Part shown: positions 36,999 through 45,326 of the stretch, piece after piece
How the letters are laid out: each line of letters starts with the position of its first letter
Numbering within the stretch: position 1 is the stretch's first letter
From: Clostridium_AD frigoriphilum
GTDB lineage: Bacteria; Bacillota; Clostridia; Clostridiales; Clostridiaceae
Reading direction: 5' to 3'
DNA length: 64,000 bases
NCBI RefSeq assembly: GCF_036541405.1
Contig: NZ_JAZHFS010000003.1
Span: 221,328 to 285,327, forward strand
The notes under the pieces: model-generated
What the model was told of the DNA's origin: nothing
Seen by the model: only the letters and a program-made list of their open reading frames with translations
Database searches by the model: none
Made by a program: the position numbers and the translations under genes

Positions 36999-38759
36999 AT
37001 GAAAAAAACTAAAATGATTTGTACAGTAGGACCAGCTAGTGGAAGTATGGAAACTATAAAAGCTTTAATAAATGCAGGAATGGATGCTTCAAGACATAAT
37101 TTTTCACATGGTGATCATCAAGAACATAAAGAAAGAATTGATAAAGTAAAACTAGTTAGAGCAGAAATGAATAGACATATTGCTATAATACTTGATACTA
37201 AAGGACCAGAAATAAGAACAGGAAATTTTTCAGCTGGTAAAGTTGAATTACAAGAAGGATCTAAATTTACTGTTGTTTGTGGTGAAGAAGTTATTGGAGA
37301 TGAAACTATATGCTCTGTAACTTATGAAGAATTATATAAAGATGTTGTTGCTGGCGATACTATATTAATAGATGATGGTTTAGTAGGACTCACAGTAGAA
37401 AGCGTTGAAGGTAAAAAAGTACATTGCGTAGTTGCAAATACTGGTATGGTAGGAAATCATAAAGGCGTTAATGTTCCTGGAGTTGCAATAAATCTTCCTG
37501 CACTTACAGCAAGAGATATTGATGATTTGAAATTTGGATGCGAAATAGGTGTTGATTTTATTGCAGCATCATTTGTAAGAAAAGCATCAGATGTACTTCA
37601 TATAAGACGTGTTCTTAATGAAAATGGTGGAGAAAAAGTACAAATAATTTCTAAGGTTGAGAATCAAGAAGGTGTTGATAACATTGATGATATTATTAAG
37701 TTATCTGATGCTGTCATGGTTGCCAGAGGAGATTTAGGAGTTGAAATTCCAACAGAGGAAGTTCCAATAGTTCAAAAAATGATGATAGCTAAATGTAATG
37801 CTGCTGGTAAAGCAGTTATAACAGCTACTCAAATGTTAGATTCTATGATCAGAAACCCAAGACCAACTAGAGCAGAGTCTTCAGATGTTGCAAATGCAAT
37901 ATTTGATGGTACAGATGCTATAATGTTAAGTGGTGAAACTGCTAATGGTAAATACCCAGTTGAAGCAGCTACTATAATGGCTAAAATAGCACAAACTGCT
38001 GAAAATGCTCTTAACTACAAAGAGAATTTAAAGAATAAGGGAGCAGTTCATATTCCTAATGTACCAAATGCTATTAGTTTAGCTACTTGTACTACAGCTA
38101 TGGAATTAAACGCTTCAGCTATTATTACTGCAACTCAAAGTGGTACTACAGCAAGAAAAGTTTCAGCTTATAGACCAGAATGTTCAGTTATTGCAGTTAC
38201 TCCTTATGAAGTAGTAGCTAGAAGTTTAGCATTAAATTGGGGCGTTGTTTCAGTATGTGCTGATAAAATAGAATCTACAGATAAACTTATAGATAATTCT
38301 GTAGCTATTGCATTAAAAGCAGGGTATGTACAAAAGGGAGATTTAGTAGTTATTGCTGCTGGAATTCCTGCCAATTTTGTAGGTAGTACAAACATGATGA
38401 AGGTTCATATTGTTGGTGATATATTACTTCAAGGTAAAGGAAATATAAGCGCATCAGCTTGTGGTACAGCTTGCTTTGCACAAAATGCAAAAGAGGCAAA
38501 TGAAACTATGCGTGATGGTGATATTTTAGTAGTAAAAGCATTAACTAAAGAATATACTGATTTATTAGATAGAGTTTCAGGAATTATTGTTGAAGAAGAT
38601 GCAACAAGATCAGATGTTGTTGTTGAGGGTACTGCAAAAGCAGTTCCAATAATATACAATGCAAAAGGAGCAGTTGATATTATTAAAGCTGGTTCTTTTA
38701 TAACAATGGATGCAGCTAGAGGCCTTGTGTATAGTGGTAGGGCTAATGTAAAGAACTAA
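36999..38759 (+). CDS. pyk: Pyruvate kinase with C-terminal extension
   Basis: Converts PEP and ADP to pyruvate and ATP (586 aa). Core motifs are SRHNFSHGDHQEH, ILDTKGPEIRTG, the active-site Lys in IISKVENQEGVDNIDDI, MVARGDLGVEIP and DAIMLSGETANGKYP. Residues ~475-586 form the extra PEP-utiliser-like domain seen in Bacillus and clostridial enzymes. The TSHAA phospho-His motif is replaced here by TRSDVVV, so it cannot act as a phosphohistidine carrier. A terminator follows. Confidence 0.96.
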   Translation: MKKTKMICTVGPASGSMETIKALINAGMDASRHNFSHGDHQEHKERIDKVKLVRAEMNRHIAIILDTKGPEIRTGNFSAGKVELQEGSKFTVVCGEEVIGDETICSVTYEELYKDVVAGDTILIDDGLVGLTVESVEGKKVHCVVANTGMVGNHKGVNVPGVAINLPALTARDIDDLKFGCEIGVDFIAASFVRKASDVLHIRRVLNENGGEKVQIISKVENQEGVDNIDDIIKLSDAVMVARGDLGVEIPTEEVPIVQKMMIAKCNAAGKAVITATQMLDSMIRNPRPTRAESSDVANAIFDGTDAIMLSGETANGKYPVEAATIMAKIAQTAENALNYKENLKNKGAVHIPNVPNAISLATCTTAMELNASAIITATQSGTTARKVSAYRPECSVIAVTPYEVVARSLALNWGVVSVCADKIESTDKLIDNSVAIALKAGYVQKGDLVVIAAGIPANFVGSTNMMKVHIVGDILLQGKGNISASACGTACFAQNAKEANETMRDGDILVVKALTKEYTDLLDRVSGIIVEEDATRSDVVVEGTAKAVPIIYNAKGAVDIIKAGSFITMDAARGLVYSGRANVKN

Positions 38760-38768
38760 AAAAATATT

Positions 38769-38799
38769 AAGGATTGTCATATAATTGGCAATCCTTTTT
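38769..38799 (+). terminator. Intrinsic terminator after pyk
   Basis: AAGGATTGTC pairs with GGCAATCCTT (one G-T pair), followed by T residues, ten bases after the stop codon. Confidence 0.85.
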
Positions 38800-38903
38800 C
38801 TTATTTATAAGAATATAAAATATTTTAAGTAATTATGTATAAATAAAAAAAACTTGGTTACAATTATAAGTACAAGCAAACAACATGGCAACTGATTTCT
38901 TTT

Positions 38904-38930
38904 AAAGCACCTATATGGTGCTTTTTTTTT
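38904..38930 (+). terminator. Second intrinsic terminator upstream of the DUF1540 gene
   Basis: AAAGCACC, a short loop, GGTGCTTT, then six more T residues. It stands about 100 bases beyond the pyk terminator with no ORF between, so it may be a backup or end a short unidentified transcript. I found no convincing promoter in between. Confidence 0.8.
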
Positions 38931-39008
38931 ATCTGTAGTATAATAAAAAGTAAAGCAAGGAATTATAATTAAATATAATAGTAAAATTAAATAGTTGGAG
39001 GGGTAGAT

Positions 39009-39368
39009 ATGAGAGGGACTCTAAGTTGTACTGCCACAAATTGTGTTAATAATATGTCGGGGATATGCTCAGCTAGTACTATTAATATTTTAGGGTCAAA
39101 TGTTCATAGCAAAGAGGAGACACAGTGTGAAACATTTGCTGAAAAGGGACTAAAGAATTCATTTAATAATGTACTTAATATGAATGTTATTGGAGAAATT
39201 AAACAAGCATTTAATAATGACAAAATAGAAATGAGTCCCAAAATTGAATGTGAAGTTATAAACTGTGTGCATAATAGGGATGAAGAATGTGTTGCTCATA
39301 ATATTATGGTAAATGGTAGAGATGCTTTAAGTAGTGAAAAAACAGAATGTCAGACGTTTAAAGAATAA
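39009..39368 (+). CDS. Protein with two DUF1540 cysteine motifs
   Basis: A 119-residue soluble protein built from two copies (~1-42 and ~78-119) of the DUF1540 pattern C-x5-C-x6-C-x(n)-C. Examples are CTATNCVNNMSGICSA and CEVINCVHNRDEECVAHNI, each ending TxCxTF. The cysteine spacing suggests a metal-binding knuckle, which is inference. Between the copies lies a variable linker. The ribosome-binding site is GGAGGGG. DUF1540 proteins are common in spore-formers, and their role is unknown. Confidence 0.88.
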   Translation: MRGTLSCTATNCVNNMSGICSASTINILGSNVHSKEETQCETFAEKGLKNSFNNVLNMNVIGEIKQAFNNDKIEMSPKIECEVINCVHNRDEECVAHNIMVNGRDALSSEKTECQTFKE

Positions 39369-39416
39369 GAAAAATTTAAGATTGTGGAATAAGCATTTTT
39401 TCTTTGCATTTGTTAT

Positions 39417-39448
39417 AAAGGCATCTAGAAAAAAATCTAGATGCCTTT
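39417..39448. terminator. Hairpin after the DUF1540 gene
   Basis: AAAGGCATCTAGA pairs perfectly with TCTAGATGCCTTT across six A residues. There is no T-tract on the + strand beyond the stem. Confidence 0.6.
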
Positions 39449-39492
39449 AGCATGGGAAAAATAGCAGTAGATAGAAGGTTGGAGGAGAATTT

Positions 39493-40878
39493 ATGAAAAG
39501 AAAACTTGAGAATTATGTTATTCCTGTTAAAAAAAATGAAGATTATATAATAACTATAGATAATATGGGGTATGAGGGTGAAGGTGTAGGTAAGATTGAT
39601 GGATTTACCGTTTTCGTTGCGGGTGCAATAGTAGGAGAAAAGGTGTTAATAAAAATTGTTAAGATATCTAAAAATTTTGGCTTTGGAAAGTTGCTCGAGA
39701 TAATTGAGAAATCGATAAGCAGAATAGAACCAGTATGTGACATATATAAAAGCTGTGGAGGGTGCAACTTGCAGCATATAGATTACGCATCCCAATTAGA
39801 TTTTAAAACCAATAGAGTAAATCAAGTTATAAATAGAATAGGGAAATTAGAGAAAGTAATTGTGCATCCAACACTCGGGATGGAGTCTCCATATAATTAT
39901 AGAAATAAGGTTCAATTACCCGCAAGCAATAAAAATGGGGAAGTGAAAATTGGGTTTTATGCGGCAAGAAGTCACGACATAATTAATATGGAAAACTGCT
40001 ATATTCAAGACAGCGTAGCAGATATTGTAGTAAAACTTACAAGAAAGTGGATAAAAGAGTTTAATATACAATGTTATAACGAGGAAAATCATCAGGGAAT
40101 TTTACGTCACGTTATGATTAGAAAAGGATCTAAAACAGGACAGGTTATGGTTGTGCTAATTACAAATGGTAAAAGCCTTCCTTATAAAGAAGAATTTATA
40201 GCGATAATTACTAAAAAGATCAAGGGTATTGTGAGTGTAATACAAAATATTAATAGTGAAAAAACTAATGTAATACTGGGAGAAACTTGTGTTACGTTAT
40301 GGGGAAAAGATACAATAACTGATTACATAGGAGAATTTAAATTTGAAGTTTCTCCACTATCATTTTTTCAAGTTAATTCAGTTCAAACAGAGGTACTCTA
40401 CGATAAGGTTCTAGAGTATGCAAATTTAAGCGGTGGAGAAGTTGTGCTGGATGCTTATTGTGGTACAGGCACTATCTCATTGTTTCTATCTCAGAAGGCT
40501 AAAAAAGTTTATGGTGTTGAAATAGTACCACAGGCTATTGAAAATGCTAAAATAAATGCTAAAGTAAACAATGTAGGAAATACAGAATTTTTAGTAGGAG
40601 AAGCAGAGGTAATTATTCCAAAACTTATAAATGATGGAGTAATTGCTGATGTAGTTGTAGTTGATCCACCAAGAAAGGGTTGTGATAAAACTCTACTAGA
40701 AGCCATAAGTGATATGGGCCCTAAAACTATAGTTTATGTTTCTTGTGATCCAGGTACATTAGCTCGTGATTTAGGAATTTTGAATGAACTTGGATATATT
40801 ACTAAAGAGATCCAGCCCGTAGATATGTTCCCTCAGACGGCGCACATAGAAAACGTTGCAAGGATAGAAAAAAAATAA
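39493..40878 (+). CDS. 23S rRNA (uracil-C5)-methyltransferase, RlmCD/RlmD type
   Basis: SAM-dependent methyltransferase of the TrmA/RumA family (461 aa). An N-terminal TRAM domain (~10-70; ITIDNMGYEGEGVGKIDGF) is followed by four Cys for a 4Fe-4S cluster (CDIYKSCGGC plus Cys near residue 173). The Rossmann domain contains VLDAYCGTGTISLFL and VVVDPPRKGCD, and the catalytic Cys lies in YVSCDPGTLARDL. The best-known firmicute member is B. subtilis RlmCD, which modifies U747 and U1939. Which uridine this copy modifies is not visible. GGAGGAG precedes the start. Confidence 0.93.
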   Translation: MKRKLENYVIPVKKNEDYIITIDNMGYEGEGVGKIDGFTVFVAGAIVGEKVLIKIVKISKNFGFGKLLEIIEKSISRIEPVCDIYKSCGGCNLQHIDYASQLDFKTNRVNQVINRIGKLEKVIVHPTLGMESPYNYRNKVQLPASNKNGEVKIGFYAARSHDIINMENCYIQDSVADIVVKLTRKWIKEFNIQCYNEENHQGILRHVMIRKGSKTGQVMVVLITNGKSLPYKEEFIAIITKKIKGIVSVIQNINSEKTNVILGETCVTLWGKDTITDYIGEFKFEVSPLSFFQVNSVQTEVLYDKVLEYANLSGGEVVLDAYCGTGTISLFLSQKAKKVYGVEIVPQAIENAKINAKVNNVGNTEFLVGEAEVIIPKLINDGVIADVVVVDPPRKGCDKTLLEAISDMGPKTIVYVSCDPGTLARDLGILNELGYITKEIQPVDMFPQTAHIENVARIEKK

Positions 40879-40941
40879 GGTGTCACCCACGTGGCAAGTG
40901 GCATGTTAAAGATTTTAAGCAAAATTGAAGTGTCTTTTATG

Positions 40942-40974
40942 TTCCCGCAGACGAGAGTTTGGGGGAATTTTTTA
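40942..40974 (+). terminator. Intrinsic terminator after the methyltransferase gene
   Basis: TTCCCGCAGAC pairs with GTTTGGGGGAA (one mismatch and one G-T pair) and is followed by six T residues. Confidence 0.8.
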
Positions 40975-41112
40975 ATTTAAGAGTAGTTATATATAAAACA
41001 TGTCCTAGAAGAAATGCTTTATCAATAAACCATAATAAATATTATATGTATTAATTATGGTATAATATAATAGTATGAATATTCGTATTTTACATAGAAA
41101 GGGAGCGATTAA

Positions 41113-42360
41113 GTGCAAAAGATTAATGAAATTAAAGTTGGAATAGGTTTTGCAACTGGAAGAAAAAGCTTCCAGAAGGTACTTAGAACTAACATAAGCA
41201 ATTGGGAAGAATCTGGTTTGGTGGAAAACGAAAGGATAAGTTTAAATGTTTTTGTGGCATATGATCTTCATTATAATAAAACTAAAGTAACTGATTACAC
41301 AAACATACATCCTGATTTAGTTAAGAAAATTGATAGTAGCACTTTTATTGGAAGTGTATCAACACAAGAAGAAATTGACTATTTAATTAGGGAGAATGTT
41401 CTTACCCTTGAAGAAACTAAAAAGATATTTGGTAGGGGGTATGCAGCTAAACGTAATGCTGTGCTATATAATGCAATAAAAAAGAATATGGATTATTTAG
41501 TGTTTCTAGATGATGATGAGTACCCAATGGCAGTAACTAATACACGTGATACTGCAATTTGGGGAGGGCAATTTATTTTGTCAGAGCATCTTAAAAATAT
41601 TAAGAATGCTGACATTACCCACGGACATCACTGCGGGTATATATCTCCTATACCGTATATGGAGTTTAATGATATTATGACTGAAGGAGATTTCAGATCA
41701 TTTATCGAGGCGATAAGTAACGATATTGTTAAGTGGGATAGTTTAAAAGCAGTTATGAAAAATGGAGGAATAACTTATGCCGATACAAGTATACTTACTA
41801 GCCATGATGCTGTAGAGGTTGTGGAAGAAAATCATTCTAAATTTATATCAGGGGCGAATTTATGCATTAATCTTACAAATCCTAAGCGCGTTTTCCCCTT
41901 TTACAATCCACCCGGAGCTAGAGGAGAAGATACTTTCTTAGCTACATGTCTAAGTGATAGAAAAGTTCTACGCGTGCCATGTTACACATTTCATGATGGA
42001 TTTTCTACATATAATAGTCTTTTAGAGGGTGTTCTTCCAATAAGACTTAAGTTTATTAGGGCTGATAATGAGAAGGTTACTACAAGGTTTTACAATGCGT
42101 GTATAGGGTGGATTCGTTATAAACCATTATTGCTATATATAACACATCCAGACCGTTATGAGGAAAAAATTAAAGAAATGAGAGAGGAATTGAAAGTTAC
42201 GTTGCCTAAAATTTGTGAATATTTTGGAAAACCTGAATTTATGAACATTTTGGTAGAACTTGAAAAATATAATAAAAATGTAGAAAAACATTACGGTGAA
42301 TTTCTTGAAACACAATGTATTTGGGCGAAGATTATGGGCCACTTTGCAAAAAGTGTATGA
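41113..42360 (+). CDS. Putative GT-A-like glycosyltransferase
   Basis: A 415-residue soluble protein with no signal peptide. The segment NMDYLVFLDDDEYPMAVT (~130-148) looks like the DxD metal/nucleotide-sugar site of GT-A glycosyltransferases. Later RGEDTFLATCL resembles the acid/base ED motif of family 2 enzymes, and basic helices follow near the C terminus. The start is a GTG with AAGGGAG eight bases upstream. It is flanked by terminators, so it is a single-gene unit with no sugar-pathway neighbours. The acceptor is unknown, and glycosyltransferase is a fold-level call only. Confidence 0.65.
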   Translation: MQKINEIKVGIGFATGRKSFQKVLRTNISNWEESGLVENERISLNVFVAYDLHYNKTKVTDYTNIHPDLVKKIDSSTFIGSVSTQEEIDYLIRENVLTLEETKKIFGRGYAAKRNAVLYNAIKKNMDYLVFLDDDEYPMAVTNTRDTAIWGGQFILSEHLKNIKNADITHGHHCGYISPIPYMEFNDIMTEGDFRSFIEAISNDIVKWDSLKAVMKNGGITYADTSILTSHDAVEVVEENHSKFISGANLCINLTNPKRVFPFYNPPGARGEDTFLATCLSDRKVLRVPCYTFHDGFSTYNSLLEGVLPIRLKFIRADNEKVTTRFYNACIGWIRYKPLLLYITHPDRYEEKIKEMREELKVTLPKICEYFGKPEFMNILVELEKYNKNVEKHYGEFLETQCIWAKIMGHFAKSV

Positions 42361-42401
42361 TAATGTGTGGATAAACTTATATATATAAAATTATAAAACT
42401 T

Positions 42402-42437
42402 AAAAAGCTCCTAGGCATAACGTCTGGTGGCTTTTTT
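42402..42437 (+). terminator. Putative terminator after the glycosyltransferase gene
   Basis: AAAAAGC pairs with GCTTTTT around an imperfect inner stem, ending in six T residues. Confidence 0.55.
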
Positions 42438-42574
42438 ATGATGTTGTAAAAAAGATAGCAAATAAGAGGAAATGAATGACGGTGCATTATTAACGTCAAT
42501 TGTGAAAAAAATTATAATTGATAAAAATTTACAAATGACATATAATTATGAAATAGTAAAAAGGGGGAATATAT

Positions 42575-43984
42575 ATGGAGTCATTTGCAAAACTAATATC
42601 TCAAATTGATGGATGGGTATGGGGCATACCACTTATCGCTTTATTATTTGGAACGCATTTATTTTTAACTTTTAGGTTAAGATTTATTCAAAAATATATA
42701 TTCAAGGCCATAAAAATTTCAGTAACAAAAGATGATTTTGGTGATGGTGATGTAAGTCAATTTAGTGCGTTAACAACAGCGCTTGCGGCGACTATTGGAA
42801 CTGGAAACATAGTTGGTGTTGCTACAGCAGTTGGTCTTGGAGGACCAGGAGCAGTTCTTTGGTGTTGGCTAACAGGCGTTTTTGGAATAGCTACAAAATA
42901 TTCTGAATCCTTACTATCTGTTAAATATCGTGTTAAAACTAAGGATGGTACCATGGCAGGTGGACCAATGTATGTTCTAGAACATGGGCTCGGACAGAAA
43001 TGGGCTGGAATATTATTTGCATTATTTACAAGTGTTGCAGCTTTTGGTATTGGGTGTATGGTACAAGCAAACTCGGTATCATCAATGGTATATGAAACAT
43101 TTAAAATTCCAACTTGGATTACTGGACTTGTAATAGCTATATTAGTAGCAATTGTTATATTAGGTGGAATAAAGAAAATAGCTAAGGTTTGTGACATTCT
43201 AGTTCCATTCATGGCTATATTTTATGTGCTTGGATGCATTATAATTTTAATAATAGGGTATAAAACAATTGGGAGTACAATAGTATTGATATTTAAGGAT
43301 GCATTTTCACCTCAGGCTGCAGTTGGTGGATTTGCCGGAGCAGGAATTATGATGGCAATGAGATATGGTGTTTCAAGGGGGCTTTTTTCAAATGAGTCAG
43401 GTCTTGGTAGCGCACCAATTGTTGCAGCTGCAGCAAAAACAAGAAATCCAGTCAAACAAGCTCTTGTTTCTTGCACAGGGACCTTTTGGGACACCGTTGT
43501 TGTATGTGCAATGACAGGTTTAGTTATTGTAAATTCAGGCTTGTGGCAGGAGGGGTTAAAGGGTGCTGCACTTACTAAAGGAGCATTCGGTGCAATACCA
43601 GTTATAGGACCTATAATTTTAACTGTAGGACTTCTTACGTTTGTATTTTCAACTATACTAGGTTGGTCATATTATGGGGAAAAAGCAATTGAATACTTAT
43701 TTGGTAAAAAAGCAATTGTTCCTTATAAGATATTTTGGGTTATATTTGTTTTTGTTGGCTCAGTGTTCTCGCTTAATCTAGTTTGGGATCTAGCAGATTT
43801 GTTTAACGGGTTAATGGCTATTCCAAATTTAATAGCTTTAATATTACTAAGTCCTGTAATTGTTAGTGAAACTAAGAAATATCTATGGAATGATAATCTT
43901 GATGGAATAGACAATGATCAAATAAAGATAATTGATGAAAATGGAAAAGTTATTAATGAAGAAGTGAAAAATATTCAGATGTAA
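42575..43984 (+). CDS. Sodium:alanine/glycine symporter (AGCS family)
   Basis: Membrane transporter (469 aa, about eleven helices) that imports alanine or glycine with Na+. AGCS marks are FSALTTALAATIGTGNIVGVA near residue 65 (the glycine-rich motif), GGPMYVLEHGLG and MRYGVSRGLFSNESGLGSAPI. A polar C-terminal tail of ~35 residues follows. AAAGGGGG gives the ribosome-binding site. Exact substrate preference cannot be read from the sequence. Confidence 0.95.
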   Translation: MESFAKLISQIDGWVWGIPLIALLFGTHLFLTFRLRFIQKYIFKAIKISVTKDDFGDGDVSQFSALTTALAATIGTGNIVGVATAVGLGGPGAVLWCWLTGVFGIATKYSESLLSVKYRVKTKDGTMAGGPMYVLEHGLGQKWAGILFALFTSVAAFGIGCMVQANSVSSMVYETFKIPTWITGLVIAILVAIVILGGIKKIAKVCDILVPFMAIFYVLGCIIILIIGYKTIGSTIVLIFKDAFSPQAAVGGFAGAGIMMAMRYGVSRGLFSNESGLGSAPIVAAAAKTRNPVKQALVSCTGTFWDTVVVCAMTGLVIVNSGLWQEGLKGAALTKGAFGAIPVIGPIILTVGLLTFVFSTILGWSYYGEKAIEYLFGKKAIVPYKIFWVIFVFVGSVFSLNLVWDLADLFNGLMAIPNLIALILLSPVIVSETKKYLWNDNLDGIDNDQIKIIDENGKVINEEVKNIQM

Positions 43985-44004
43985 TTAAATTTTATATTTA
44001 TGAA

Positions 44005-44040
44005 AAAAGCTCCTGACATGTTAAAATGTTAGGAGCTTTT
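44005..44040 (+). terminator. Intrinsic terminator after the symporter gene
   Basis: A 15 bp stem (AAAAGCTCCTGACAT with one G-T pair) and a six-base loop, ending in TTTT within the stem. Confidence 0.75.
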
Positions 44041-44177
44041 GCAATTTCATTTGTACATATTCCTAAATTAAATCATTCAAAGTTTATCAAATGTTAACAT
44101 ATAATAAACTTTTAATAGAGACTATATATATATATTGTGATAAAATATTAATGTATAATATTTGAGAGGGGATAAAA

Positions 44178-44693
44178 ATGAATTTAGCAAAAAAGATATT
44201 TCAAGATTGGATATTACCGATATTAGCAGCAGTTATAATAGCGTTTATTATAAATAAGGTCATTTTCTTTAATGTAACTGTTCCGACTGGTTCAATGCTG
44301 CCAACAATAAATCTAAATGATAAGATTTTAGTAACAAGAGTTCATAACCGAAATAATCTTAAACTTGGAGATATAGTAGTATTTCACTCCTATGAACTAG
44401 GCGAAGATCTAATAAAGAGACTTATTGGATTGCCAAATGATTTGGTGGAAGTTAAAGAAGATGGATCTGTGTACATAAATAATAAAAAAATAGATCAAAG
44501 TTATGTTAAATATCCAGGTGGTAAAACAGGTAAATATAAAGTGCCGGCAGATAGTTATTTCTTTATGGGAGACAATAGAATTAATTCTTTAGATGCAAGG
44601 TACTGGGATAAACCTTATATACCTGGGAAAGATATAATGGGTAAGGCAAGAATTAGAATTAGTCCTTTTAGCAAATTTGGAAAATTAAAATAA
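44178..44693 (+). CDS. lepB: Signal peptidase I
   Basis: Membrane serine protease that removes signal peptides from exported proteins (171 aa, short Gram-positive type). One N-terminal helix (~11-32), the catalytic Ser in PTGSMLPT (Ser39), the catalytic Lys in GEDLIKRLIGLP (Lys80) and the conserved box YFFMGDNRINSLDARYWD. AGAGGGG precedes the start. Firmicutes often carry several paralogues. Confidence 0.95.
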   Translation: MNLAKKIFQDWILPILAAVIIAFIINKVIFFNVTVPTGSMLPTINLNDKILVTRVHNRNNLKLGDIVVFHSYELGEDLIKRLIGLPNDLVEVKEDGSVYINNKKIDQSYVKYPGGKTGKYKVPADSYFFMGDNRINSLDARYWDKPYIPGKDIMGKARIRISPFSKFGKLK

Positions 44694-44694
44694 T

Positions 44695-44745
44695 AAAATA
44701 GCGGAGTGTAAATGCAAGTTTACATATCCGCTATTTTAATTTTTT
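44695..44745 (+). terminator. Intrinsic terminator after lepB
   Basis: AAAATAGCGGA pairs with TCCGCTATTTT, with an inner TGTAAA/TTTACA stem, followed by AATTTTTT. Confidence 0.9.
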
Positions 44746-45157
44746 GAAAATTCAGTACTGATCGATTTATACTATGATTTAACTGGTGTTAAATGGTAAT
44801 TTTATATGAAATTCCCCTTGTAAAAGCCACTGTAAGGTTAAAATAAACTTATGGTATATCTGGAAAAAAACTATTAGTATTTTTATGAGAATTAGGAAAG
44901 AATATATATACATGACAAAAATCATAAAAACGAATGAGAATATAATTGTACTTTCAAAAGTCATAATATAGTAGTGAATTGACTATGCAACAACGGTATT
45001 AAATCGTGATAAATGAAGTATTGTGTAGATATTTGAGTAATAAACAAAGATAATATGGAAATTTCGTAAAAAACAACTAGTTTTATATTTAGACATTTTT
45101 ATAACATATGGTATTATAAATTGTTAATTGAATTTATTAATTATAAGGGGGAATATT
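44746..45157. other. Intergenic region before the OPT fragment
   Basis: About 410 AT-rich bases with no supported ORF. The last 60 bases end in AAGGGGGAATATTATG, an intact ribosome-binding site and start codon for the decayed OPT fragment, and presumably hold the promoter of the cluster. Confidence 0.5.
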
Positions 45158-45306
45158 ATGGAGAAATCTAAAAAGTTTCTCATATAGCGTATGGTGGAAT
45201 CAAAGGTGAAGATTATTTGACATTTGTACCAGCTAGTCAAGCAATTCCAAAAATAATAGCAATATCAATAATACTAGGTAAATTAGGTTATGATTATGGT
45301 CAATAA
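45158..45306 (+). pseudogene. Frameshifted N-terminal fragment of an OPT transporter
   Basis: The ATG at 45158 opens MEKSKKFLI and stops at once. Shifted by one frame from 45181 the reading continues HIAYGGIKGEDYLTFVPAS, then IIAISIILG, and stops at 45306. This resembles the start of OPT proteins, and the intact OPT gene 21 bases on begins similarly (KGAYGGVSGKDYVPYV). After the first membrane-helix residues the homology breaks off. The fragment keeps its ribosome-binding site, so it looks like the remnant of a second OPT copy that was lost. Confidence 0.75.
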
Positions 45307-45326
45307 ATATAAAGGAGGTACATCTT

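Noticed and set aside
38800..38903. Small RNA gene between the pyk terminator and the next terminator
   Set aside because: No convincing -35/-10 pair was found. The second terminator may simply be a backup.
42757..43212. A 151-codon minus-strand reading frame
   Set aside because: Antisense shadow of the AGCS symporter; Pro/Thr-rich composition typical of reverse-read membrane genes.
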